From: Hyphomicrobiales bacterium
Lineage (GTDB): Bacteria; Pseudomonadota; Alphaproteobacteria; Rhizobiales; Aestuariivirgaceae
DNA: 5,703 bases
Direction of reading: 5' to 3'
Assembly (NCBI GenBank): GCA_026996935.1
Contig: JALWJW010000284.1
Coordinates: 7,120-12,822 of the forward strand
In this document: positions 1 through 5,171 of the stretch, piece by piece
Layout: every line of letters begins with the position of its first letter
How positions within the stretch are numbered: the stretch's first letter is position 1
Notes under the pieces: generated by a model
Database searches by the model: none
Seen by the model: only the letters and a program-made list of their open reading frames with translations
What the model was told of the DNA's origin: nothing
Made by a program: the position numbers and the translations under genes

Positions 1-270
1 AATCATATCATCGGCTCACGTGATTTGTTGCAATCTGTGACTTTTGACTGGGATGGCGATGGCCTGCCCGATATTATTTTACCGGGAGCTGATCGTAAAA
101 CTTTAAAGGTCGTGTCAATGACGGGTGGCAAATTGCGCGTCATTGATGAAATGCCGATTGATGGGGTGATAAATTCTCAACTGGTCGCTGCCGATTTAAA
201 CGGTGACGGCAAGGGCGAAGTTTTAATTTCGCTCAAAGACGGGCGGTTGTTTTCGTTTTCGGCGGAGTGA
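1..270 (+). CDS. FG-GAP/VCBS repeat protein, C-terminal fragment (5' end outside window)
   Basis: The frame is open from base 1 to a TGA at 268-270 and gives 89 visible residues, so the true start lies upstream. Two calcium-loop motifs of the FG-GAP/VCBS (integrin-alpha-like) kind are seen: DWDGDGLPD at visible residues 16-24 and DLNGDGKGE at 65-73. Each is followed by hydrophobic beta-strand residues (IILP, VLISL). In this family such loops sit between the blades of a beta-propeller, and the proteins are usually exported or cell-surface proteins. The fragment ends soon after the second loop, as expected for a last blade. The N-terminus, any signal peptide and any catalytic domain lie outside the window, so the full protein's role cannot be told. 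The internal TTG at 25 is unlikely to be the start, because coding-like sequence continues upstream of it. It is convergent with rlmN. Confidence 0.82.
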   Translation, partial: NHIIGSRDLLQSVTFDWDGDGLPDIILPGADRKTLKVVSMTGGKLRVIDEMPIDGVINSQLVAADLNGDGKGEVLISLKDGRLFSFSAE

Positions 271-279
271 CAGTAAGGG

Positions 280-322
280 ATTCCAGATCAGCGTTTCAGC
301 TACGCTGGCACTTGTCTGGAAT
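280..322. repeat. Nested imperfect palindrome, probably a dispersed intergenic repeat or bidirectional terminator
   Basis: The outer arms are ATTCCAGA (280-287) and TCTGGAAT (315-322), which are perfect 8-bp complements. An inner hairpin has arms AGCGT (290-294) and ACGCT (302-306) with a 7-nt loop. The two stems are joined by 2 nt on the left and 8 nt on the right. No T tract follows on either strand. The form (ATTCCAGA at the edges, hairpin core, convergent intergenic site) is that of dispersed palindromic elements found in many proteobacterial genomes. That it is multi-copy is inferred, since only one copy lies in this window. As RNA it could act as a terminator or a 3'-end stabiliser for the FG-GAP transcript. 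Confidence 0.6.
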
Positions 323-372
323 GACGAAGGAGGAGAATTGACAATTCTAGTAGATGCTGGTGTGATGGGTTT

Positions 373-394
373 AGAATTGCTGAAGAATTGCTGA
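373..394. repeat. 11-bp tandem duplication
   Basis: AGAATTGCTGA occurs at 373-383 and again, exactly and directly adjacent, at 384-394. This is a head-to-tail duplication in non-coding DNA and probably arose by replication slippage. No function is apparent. Confidence 0.7.
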
Positions 395-428
395 CAGGTA
401 CACTTGAAATTCTTGTGGTTGTTACTGG

Positions 429-461
429 GGCGTAATGCTGGTTAGTGAGCTGGCGTAATGC
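429..461. repeat. Spaced 10-bp direct repeat
   Basis: GGCGTAATGC occurs at 429-438 and 452-461, with start points 23 bp apart, just beyond the rlmN stop. It is exact but short. It could be chance, a leftover of duplication or a protein-binding pair. It lies at the 3' ends of both neighbours, which argues against promoter control. Confidence 0.5.
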
Positions 462-477
462 ACACGCACTAATATTC

Positions 478-1647
478 TTAGCTGGTGGTGATTTCTAAGG
501 CGACGTTGTGGGCCCGTTTTTCTTTACCTGTCAATCTTTTGGATTCCGATTTCAACTGGCCACAGGCGGCAAAGATATCGCGGCCTCTGGGGGTGCGCAC
601 GGGTGAGGCATAGCCTGCTTTGTTGACGATTTCGGCGAACACTTCAATGGTTTCCCAATCGGAACATTCATAATCAGTACCCGGCCATGGGTTGAACGGT
701 ATGAGATTCACTTTAGCGGGAATGTTTTTCAGCAATTTGACCAAACGAATGGCATCTTGCGGGCTGTCATTAATGCCTTTGAGCATGACATATTCGAACG
801 TGATGCGCCGTGCATTGGAAAGTCCGGGGTAATTGCGACATGCCTCAAGCAATTCGGTAATGGGGTATTTTTTATTGAGCGGGACCAAAACATCGCGCAC
901 CTCATCGGTGGTGGCATGAAGGGAAATGGCCAACATGGTGCCGATTTCATCGCCAGCGCGGGCAATTTCTGGCACAACACCAGAGGTTGAAAGCGTGGTG
1001 CGGCGTTTGGAAAGGGCGATGCCTTCAGGGTCGGTCGCTATTTCAATCGCTGTTTTCACGCCATCAAAATTATATAAAGGTTCGCCCATGCCCATTAGCA
1101 CAACATTGGTGATGAAACGGCCACTGGCAGGGGCGTTAGGATTTTGTGCCAATTGGCTGGGCCATTCTTTAACTTCATCGCGGGCAACTAAAATTTGCGC
1201 CACAATTTCGCCAGCGGTGAGATTGCGCACCAATGTCTGGGTGCCTGTATGGCAAAAGGTGCAGGCCAGTGTGCAGCCAACCTGACTGGAAATGCACAAG
1301 GTGCCGCGGTCAGCTTCGGGAATATAGACCACTTCAACATCATGCTGTTTGCCGAACTCATCTTTTGGCAACCGCAGCAGCCATTTGCGGGTGCCATCGG
1401 TTGATTTGAGTGCGGTGATGATTTCTGGTCGTTCAAGCGAGAAAACCTGAGCCATTCTGGCGCGCAGGTCTTTGGCGATGGTTGTCATTTCGGCAAAATC
1501 TGTAATACCGTGATGATAAATCCAGCTCCAAACCTGGGAGGCGCGCATGCGGGCCTGCCGATCTGGCACGCCCGCAAGCGCCATTGCCTCTTGCAGTTCA
1601 CTTCGGGTTAAACCGACAAGAGGCAGCTTTTGTGTTTGTGTGGTCAT
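478..1647 (-). CDS. rlmN: RlmN: dual-specificity 23S rRNA (A2503-C2)/tRNA (A37-C2) methyltransferase, radical SAM
   Basis: This 389-residue cytoplasmic enzyme belongs to the RlmN/Cfr radical-SAM family. The family makes 2-methyladenosine at A2503 of 23S rRNA, in the peptidyl transferase centre, and at A37 of certain tRNAs. All key elements are present. The [4Fe-4S] motif CTLACTFC gives C125, C129 and C132. C118 and C362 (in AACGQL) match the two catalytic cysteines of the family, one of which carries the methyl group. E105 lies in the conserved EVVYIPEADRGTLC region. The SAM-binding GMGEP is at 186-190. An N-terminal helical RNA-binding part precedes the barrel. The ATG at 1647-1645 starts one base after the stop of the IalB-family gene, so the two are probably co-transcribed and translationally coupled. 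I see no strong Shine-Dalgarno sequence before it. Length is normal and no residue is missing. Confidence 0.97.
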   Translation of the reverse strand: MTTQTQKLPLVGLTRSELQEAMALAGVPDRQARMRASQVWSWIYHHGITDFAEMTTIAKDLRARMAQVFSLERPEIITALKSTDGTRKWLLRLPKDEFGKQHDVEVVYIPEADRGTLCISSQVGCTLACTFCHTGTQTLVRNLTAGEIVAQILVARDEVKEWPSQLAQNPNAPASGRFITNVVLMGMGEPLYNFDGVKTAIEIATDPEGIALSKRRTTLSTSGVVPEIARAGDEIGTMLAISLHATTDEVRDVLVPLNKKYPITELLEACRNYPGLSNARRITFEYVMLKGINDSPQDAIRLVKLLKNIPAKVNLIPFNPWPGTDYECSDWETIEVFAEIVNKAGYASPVRTPRGRDIFAACGQLKSESKRLTGKEKRAHNVALEITTS

Positions 1648-1648
1648 G

Positions 1649-2188
1649 TTATCGCGGACAGGCTGAATCGATAGCTTTCATTGCGGCAGTGATGCCAGCA
1701 AGAGAGTATTTATCGGTTGTTTTTGTGCCGCGTTGAGATTGGCCGCGAACAACCATGGTTGATCCAGCTTTCATGGCGCGGACAACTTTGGCATCGGTTT
1801 CTTTTGAACCTGCCCATGCCCCGTCTCCACTGGTGAAAAACTTGAATCCGGAAGCATTATCAATAACGATTGAAGCGGTTGAGCCTTTTTTGAATGGATA
1901 ACCGATGATGGTGTTGGCTTCATTACGGACACGATCGGCAGGCCGATGGGTGATGATGAAAAATGCCGGGTCGCGATTTAAACCCTTTGGCGTTGTGCTG
2001 ATTGGTTGTGAAACCACGTAACAAACTGGTTTTGCACCTTTTTTATAGGTGTAAGCCGTCCAATCTTTAAAGGTGCCGATACTGGTGGGTTTTGGGGCTG
2101 CGATACTTGCAGGCGTTACCATGAGGGTGGCAGCGACTGTAAGGGCAGGAAATAGTGCAAGGTGTCGAATCATCATCTTTGAAAACAT
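1649..2188 (-). CDS. Exported invasion-associated locus B (IalB) family protein
   Basis: The product is 179 residues. An N-terminal signal peptide is clear: basic residues near the start, a hydrophobic stretch at about 9-24, and an Ala-rich cleavage region (SIAAP) near residue 30-31. The mature protein should therefore be periplasmic or secreted. The body fits the IalB family: GTFKDWTAYTY near the new N-terminus, then AKPVCYVVSQP, a PAFFIITHRP strand, and an ending in SACPR. The only two cysteines, C56 and C177, are well placed for a disulfide. The family is named after a Bartonella protein linked to erythrocyte invasion, but it is common in free-living alphaproteobacteria, so no virulence role follows. 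The start is uncertain: M1 (2188), M5 (2176) and M6 (2173) are all possible and none has a strong Shine-Dalgarno sequence. All keep the signal peptide. It lies directly upstream of rlmN. Confidence 0.87.
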   Translation of the reverse strand: MFSKMMIRHLALFPALTVAATLMVTPASIAAPKPTSIGTFKDWTAYTYKKGAKPVCYVVSQPISTTPKGLNRDPAFFIITHRPADRVRNEANTIIGYPFKKGSTASIVIDNASGFKFFTSGDGAWAGSKETDAKVVRAMKAGSTMVVRGQSQRGTKTTDKYSLAGITAAMKAIDSACPR

Positions 2189-2209
2189 AAACTGTGTCGC
2201 CGTTTATTG

Positions 2210-2225
2210 CTAGTTTGAATACTAG
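2210..2225. promoter_or_regulatory. Short dyad CTAGT-N6-ACTAG
   Basis: The arms CTAGT (2210-2214) and ACTAG (2221-2225) are perfect complements around TTGAAT. The site lies about 22-37 bp upstream of the IalB-family start codon, in its leader or core promoter. It is a possible weak operator. At 5 bp per arm, chance is a real alternative. Confidence 0.3.
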
Positions 2226-2241
2226 GTTGATTTTTAGTTAG

Positions 2242-2269
2242 ATTACCTGTTTGAAATCAGACTGGTAAT
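2242..2269. promoter_or_regulatory. 28-bp imperfect dyad, candidate operator
   Basis: The left arm ATTACCTGTTTGA (2242-2254) and right arm TCAGACTGGTAAT (2257-2269) flank a central AA. Eleven of 13 positions pair; the exceptions are a T:T mismatch and a T:G. The dyad ends 4 bp before the proposed -35 of the oxidoreductase promoter. That suits an activator site or an operator for a dimeric regulator, and it could serve both divergent genes. No regulator gene lies beside it in the window. Confidence 0.5.
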
Positions 2270-2273
2270 TTAC

Positions 2274-2302
2274 TTGATTTTTTGTAGTGTGGTAAGTCTA
2301 AT
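2274..2302 (+). promoter_or_regulatory. Sigma-70-type promoter for the quinone oxidoreductase
   Basis: The -35 TTGATT (2274-2279, 4 of 6 consensus bases) and -10 TCTAAT (2297-2302, 5 of 6) are separated by exactly 17 bp. Transcription would start near 2309, giving a leader of about 40 nt that contains the ribosome binding site at 2334-2340. It is called from consensus only. Confidence 0.5.
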
Positions 2303-2333
2303 TCGTCTTAAAGTTTGACCACATTTTGTCCTT

Positions 2334-2340
2334 GGAAGGA
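2334..2340 (+). promoter_or_regulatory. Ribosome binding site fixing the GTG start of the oxidoreductase
   Basis: GGAAGGA ends 10 nt before the GTG at 2351. This decides the start: the TTG at 2315 would place the site inside the gene and add 12 residues (TTFCPWKEKHS region) that are not typical of the family, which normally opens with MKA. Confidence 0.7.
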
Positions 2341-2350
2341 AAAACATTCA

Positions 2351-3325
2351 GTGAAAGCGTTATTGTGTAGAGAATGGGCCCGTTTTGACCACCTGAAAAT
2401 TGAAGATATTGAGGCACCAACTGCGGGGCCAGATGAGGTGATTATAGATGTTAAAGCGGTGGGCTTGAACTTTTTTGATACGCTGATTGTTGAAAAAAAA
2501 TACCAATATCAACCTGAATTTCCGTTCTCACCGGGGGCTGAAGTAGCTGGTGTGATTGGCGCTGTGGGCAAGAATGTGACGGGGTTTGCCGAGGGCGATC
2601 GGGTGATGGCTTATGTGAAGTTTAATGGCGCGCGTGAGCAATTGGCCGTGGCGGCCAGGGATATCACGCCTATTCCTGAAAATTTAAGCTTTGAAATGGC
2701 AGCGGGTTTATTGGTGACTTATGGCACCACATATCACGCGCTTAAAGATCGGGCGAAGTTAAAGCCGGGGGAAACTTTGGCGGTGCTTGGGGCCTCTGGC
2801 GGGGTTGGTCAGGCTGCGGTTGAATTGGGCAAGGTGATGGGCGCGAGAGTGATTGCCTGTGCTTCGAGCAATGAAAAACTGGCATTCTGTAAGGAATTGG
2901 GCGCTGATGAACTGCTCAATTATTCAGAAGAAGATTTAAAGACCGAACTTAAACGCCTGACCGATGGCAAGGGCGCTGATGTGATTTATGATCCTGTAGG
3001 CGGTGATTTTTCAGAGGCCGCCGTTCGGGCAACAGCGTGGAACGGGCGGTTTTTGGTGGTTGGGTTTGCTGCGGGTAAAATCCCGAAAATTCCGTTGAAT
3101 CTGGTGTTGCTTAAAGGCATGTCACTGGTTGGCGTGTTTTGGGGCGATCACATTGTACGCGAAAACGCCACCCACATCACTAACATCACCACATTGGCCA
3201 ATTGGTGCTCCCAAGGCAAAATCGCCCCGCATATCTATAAGACATGGCCGCTTGATGAGGCCGTTGATGCCATTGGCGCGATTGCACGGCGTGAGGTGCG
3301 AGGGAAGGTCATTTTAACGGTTTGA
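2351..3325 (+). CDS. NAD(P)H:quinone oxidoreductase, zinc-independent MDR family
   Basis: From the GTG at 2351 the product is 324 residues, the usual length for quinone-oxidoreductase-type medium-chain dehydrogenase/reductases (MDR superfamily). It begins MKALLCREW. The catalytic N-terminal domain contains GLNFFDTL (38-45) and the family signature PFSPGAEVAGVIGAVG (58-73). The Rossmann fold has the nucleotide-binding loop GASGGVG (147-153), and YDPVGGDF follows at 213-220. The zinc-ligand pattern of classical alcohol dehydrogenases is absent. Enzymes of this kind reduce quinones or other electrophilic carbonyls with NADPH in the cytoplasm; the actual substrate cannot be read from sequence. 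It has its own promoter and ribosome binding site and is divergent from the IalB-family gene. An 8-A run at 2493-2500 lies within the codons for E48-K50 and keeps the frame. No terminator is obvious downstream. Confidence 0.9.
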   Translation: MKALLCREWARFDHLKIEDIEAPTAGPDEVIIDVKAVGLNFFDTLIVEKKYQYQPEFPFSPGAEVAGVIGAVGKNVTGFAEGDRVMAYVKFNGAREQLAVAARDITPIPENLSFEMAAGLLVTYGTTYHALKDRAKLKPGETLAVLGASGGVGQAAVELGKVMGARVIACASSNEKLAFCKELGADELLNYSEEDLKTELKRLTDGKGADVIYDPVGGDFSEAAVRATAWNGRFLVVGFAAGKIPKIPLNLVLLKGMSLVGVFWGDHIVRENATHITNITTLANWCSQGKIAPHIYKTWPLDEAVDAIGAIARREVRGKVILTV

Positions 3326-3560
3326 TGATGGGGGAATTGAACCATTTTAAACAAGCTGGATTTATGACGACATTTAAGACGAATGAATTGTCTTTTAAAA
3401 AAGTGTTTTCGATTTGATTCCAGATGCAATCTCTTTGCCGTCAAATTCAAATGTTGGGTTTATTATCTTTTTTAAAGATGGATTGCTTGATGCGTTAAAA
3501 GGATTAAAAGGATATGTATAGGGCGATGAGTGGCCTGAGAAAGACGATAAGAGAGTGAGG
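3325..3560 (+). pseudogene. Probable remnant of a small uncharacterised protein gene
   Basis: An ATG at 3325-3327 overlaps the oxidoreductase stop and opens a 30-codon frame to a TGA at 3412-3414. In the next frame, from 3399, a protein-like stretch reads through FDLIPDAISLPSNSNVGF, then IIFFKDGLLDALKGLKGYV, to a TAG at 3519-3521. It continues after the stop as GDEWPEKDDK. If that TAG were TAT the text would be GYVYGDEWPE, which from memory resembles the closing segment (DG.L..LEGY.YGDE.WPE) of small uncharacterised bacterial proteins. Three lesions would explain the state: a frameshift near the A6 run at 3397-3402, an in-frame 9-bp duplication that doubles LKG, and the TAG. The right end is set arbitrarily. 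The frame itself stays open to 3755, but beyond 3627 it is antisense to alkA. This is inference; no function is assigned. Confidence 0.38.
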
Positions 3561-3626
3561 ATGAATTGCTTTCTATCCGTGGCATGTCAGGATGGTGAGT
3601 GTTGGGGTAAAAGCAAAAATTTTGAG
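3326..3626. other. 301-bp region between the oxidoreductase and alkA stop codons
   Basis: No intact gene is seen here. The plus strand holds the decayed reading frame described separately. A hairpin ATCTTT-TTT-AAAGAT (3465-3479) and a weaker AAGAC/GTCTT pair (3376-3380 and 3390-3394, followed by TTTAAAAAA) are AT-rich and poor as terminators. Since the two flanking genes converge, terminators for both are expected here, but none is convincing. Confidence 0.5.
3495..3512. repeat. 9-bp tandem duplication TTAAAAGGA x2
   Basis: TTAAAAGGA at 3495-3503 is repeated exactly at 3504-3512. In the frame of the proposed remnant it encodes LKG twice, so it keeps the frame, as expected for a slippage event in a gene that was, or had been, coding. 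Confidence 0.7.
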
Positions 3627-4271
3627 TTAAATCTGGCCGCCGTCCAGTTTGACGAATTTATAGTGGCTCCAGAGAAGGCGAGCAGCGGCGGCTCTGTAGG
3701 GTTTCCATGGGATTGCTTGTTTTTGAAGTTGTTTGGCTGTAGGGCGTGTTTCTAGGCCAAATAAGAGCTTGGCGCTTTCTTGCAGGGCGACATCTCCATA
3801 GGGAAAAACGTCAGATCGGCCTAAATTAGCCAAAAGATAAAGTTGGGCGCTCCACGGGCCAATGCCCTTAATTGAGGTGAGTTGGTTGAAAATTTGGCTG
3901 TCTTCTGCGGCTTCTAGTTTGGTAAGTGATAACTTACCATTGTTTATATGGTCACAAACAGCGCGAATGGCGGCAATTTTTGGTCGTGAGAGGCCGCAGG
4001 CTGAAAAGGTCTCGTCCGGGGCGTTTTGCATGGCTTGAGGGTCGAAATCATTAAATGTCTCTTCTACGCGTGCCCAGATGGGTTTTGCCGCTTGTAGAGA
4101 GATGAGTTGAAACGTGATAATGCGTACCAAGCCTTTAAACCCTGCTTCTTCTCGGCGTAATGGTGGCAGGCCAATGACGTCAACCAATTGCTGAAATTTG
4201 GGTTCTATGGCGCAAACATGGCCGACGGCTTGTTGTAAATCTGCCATTGTATCAATGGTGCGCAAAGTCAT
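3627..4271 (-). CDS. alkA: DNA-3-methyladenine glycosylase II (AlkA-type, HhH-GPD superfamily)
   Basis: The product is 214 residues. It should remove alkylated bases such as 3-methyladenine from DNA by cutting the N-glycosidic bond, starting base excision repair in the cytoplasm. The helix-hairpin-helix is LTSIKGIGPWSA (131-142), which grips the DNA backbone. The catalytic aspartate is D160 in FPYGDVAL. ITFQLISLQAAKPIW (52-66) matches the QQ.S..AA..I segment of AlkA. The C-terminal WKPYRAAAARLLWSHY (189-204) matches the conserved W.P.R..A...LW helix. There is no iron-sulfur cysteine cluster. It lacks the extra N-terminal domain of the 282-residue E. coli AlkA, but the short form is normal in alphaproteobacteria. 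GGAGA (4285-4281) lies 9 nt before the ATG and supports the start. The promoter must lie in or near the 53-bp spacer shared with gluQRS. No Ada-type operator is recognised. Confidence 0.93.
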   Translation of the reverse strand: MTLRTIDTMADLQQAVGHVCAIEPKFQQLVDVIGLPPLRREEAGFKGLVRIITFQLISLQAAKPIWARVEETFNDFDPQAMQNAPDETFSACGLSRPKIAAIRAVCDHINNGKLSLTKLEAAEDSQIFNQLTSIKGIGPWSAQLYLLANLGRSDVFPYGDVALQESAKLLFGLETRPTAKQLQKQAIPWKPYRAAAARLLWSHYKFVKLDGGQI

Positions 4272-4324
4272 TGGCGCGAATCTCCGAGCTTTTAATGCGA
4301 TGAATTGGACACTATAGATAATTC
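4272..4324. promoter_or_regulatory. Divergent alkA-gluQRS spacer with weak overlapping promoter elements
   Basis: Only 53 bp separate the two start codons. The AT-rich block at 4311-4322 contains TATAGT on the minus strand (4316-4311, 5 of 6 to a -10 box) that would suit alkA, with its start about 30 nt before the coding sequence. The matching -35 is poor (TTGGTT, 15-bp spacing). For gluQRS, GATAAT at 4317-4322 is too close to the ATG to be its -10, and no good Shine-Dalgarno sequence precedes that ATG. Its promoter may overlap alkA. Confidence 0.3.
4281..4285 (-). promoter_or_regulatory. Ribosome binding site of alkA
   Basis: Read on the minus strand, GGAGA lies 9 nt upstream of the ATG at 4271. 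It confirms that start over downstream alternatives such as M9. Confidence 0.6.
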
Positions 4325-5161
4325 ATGACGAAACCAATCTTGAGATTTGCACCTAGTCCAAATGGATACCTTCATTTGGGCCATGCGTATTCGGCGCTTT
4401 TCACCTGGGCGCGGGCTAAGCAGCTTGGTGGGACTGTGCTTTTACGGATTGAAGATATTGATATAGGGCGTTGTCGACCTGAATATGTGGTGCAAATTTA
4501 TGATGATCTGAGTTGGTTGGGGCTGGAATGGCCGCAGCCTGTATGTATTCAGAGCCAGCATTTTGATGGTTATCGCGCAGCAACACAGCGTTTGAGGGCG
4601 ATGGGGCTGCTTTATCGGTGTTTTTGTACGCGCAAACAGGTGTTGGCAGCTTCGGGTGGTGCTAAAGACCCTGATGGTGCGCCGCGCTATGGCCGAATTT
4701 GCGCAGATTTGTCGGTTCAAGAAGTGGAGGAAAGGCTAAAGGCGGGGGAGGCTTTTTCTTGGCGGTTGGATATGGACAAGGCGATTTCTTACCTCAAACG
4801 AGAGGGCAAAACTGATTGTTTGGTCAAAGCCAATGAGTATGCAGATTTGGCGCGTTGGGGTGATGTGGTTTTGGTGCGCAAAGACATTCCGACCAGTTAT
4901 CATTTGTCGGTTGTGGTAGACGATGCGAAACAAAACATAACCCATGTTACGCGTGGAATGGATATGTATGCCTCAACTGCGATTCATATCGTTATTCAAG
5001 GATTGCTTGATTTATCAACCCCGAATTATGAGCACCATGAGCTGATTAAGGATGATACGGGCCGCAAATTGGCCAAAAGCTTGCGTGATCGCTCGATCAA
5101 GATGATGCGAGAAGAGGGGATGAGTGTTGCAGAGGTTAAGAAACTAATCGATATGAATTAG
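4325..5161 (+). CDS. gluQRS: Glutamyl-Q tRNA(Asp) synthetase
   Basis: This 278-residue paralogue of glutamyl-tRNA synthetase keeps the catalytic core but has no anticodon-binding domain. It activates glutamate with ATP and attaches it to the queuosine base at position 34 of tRNA-Asp, not to the 3' end. Seen in the sequence: RFAPSPNGYLHLGHA (7-21) with the HIGH-type motif HLGH at 17-20; LRIEDID (40-46); the zinc site C99-x-C101 with Y122 and C126 (YRCFC and YGRIC); the RGMD motif (210-213) that precedes the tRNA- and ATP-contacting helix; and the KMSKS-type motif KLAKS (248-252). The length is close to the usual 280-310. The stop is 10 bp from the stop of the convergent right-hand gene. The ATG has no strong Shine-Dalgarno sequence (GGA at 4307-4309 is too far away), so initiation may be weak or the leader very short. 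Confidence 0.96.
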   Translation: MTKPILRFAPSPNGYLHLGHAYSALFTWARAKQLGGTVLLRIEDIDIGRCRPEYVVQIYDDLSWLGLEWPQPVCIQSQHFDGYRAATQRLRAMGLLYRCFCTRKQVLAASGGAKDPDGAPRYGRICADLSVQEVEERLKAGEAFSWRLDMDKAISYLKREGKTDCLVKANEYADLARWGDVVLVRKDIPTSYHLSVVVDDAKQNITHVTRGMDMYASTAIHIVIQGLLDLSTPNYEHHELIKDDTGRKLAKSLRDRSIKMMREEGMSVAEVKKLIDMN

Positions 5162-5171
5162 GGGTTGGGCC

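Larger units (their letters stand above)
271..477. other. Intergenic region between convergent genes, rich in short repeats
   Basis: This 207-bp spacer lies between the FG-GAP gene and the end of rlmN. It holds a nested palindrome (280-322), a short odd-centred palindrome GAATTG-A-CAATTC (335-347), an 11-bp tandem duplication (373-394) and a spaced 10-bp direct repeat (429-438 and 452-461). A Shine-Dalgarno-like AAGGAGG at 327-333 is followed only by an 18-codon TTG frame (338-394), which I do not accept as a gene. No hairpin followed by a clear T tract is visible for either flanking gene. Confidence 0.6.
2189..2350. promoter_or_regulatory. Divergent intergenic control region
   Basis: This 162-bp AT-rich spacer separates the start codons of the IalB-family gene (leftward) and the quinone oxidoreductase (rightward), so it must hold promoters for both. 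The rightward promoter and ribosome binding site are easy to see. For the leftward gene I found no convincing -35/-10 pair. Two dyads lie within it, at 2210-2225 and 2242-2269, and both have TTTGAA at or near their centre. Confidence 0.6.

Noticed and set aside
248..252. KLAKS in place of KMSKS in gluQRS (residue numbers given) as a sign of an inactive enzyme
   Set aside because: Class I synthetases, and glutamyl-Q enzymes in particular, often vary this motif. The HIGH-type motif, zinc ligands and RGMD are intact, so the enzyme is likely active.
338..394. Strong AAGGAGG followed by an 18-codon TTG reading frame
   Set aside because: The spacing to the TTG is only 4 nt, the start codon is weak, the peptide has no recognisable feature, and its end falls in the tandem duplication. 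It is probably a chance motif.
926..1285. A 119-residue plus-strand open frame within rlmN
   Set aside because: It is antisense to a fully conserved radical-SAM core and shows no domain, start signal or plausible composition of its own.
3417..3425. ATTCCAGAT matching the edge of the palindrome at 280
   Set aside because: Only 9 bp match, there is no partner arm, and the bases are explained by codons of the decayed gene. It is not a second repeat copy.
3465..3479. ATCTTT-TTT-AAAGAT hairpin as a rho-independent terminator
   Set aside because: The stem is only 6 bp and AT-rich, with no T tract after it, and it lies within the decayed coding text. It is probably fortuitous.
3555..3755. A 66-residue plus-strand frame over the 3' end of alkA
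   Set aside because: More than half of it is antisense to a well-supported gene, and no ribosome binding site is seen. Its first part is better explained as the tail of the decayed frame at 3399-3560.
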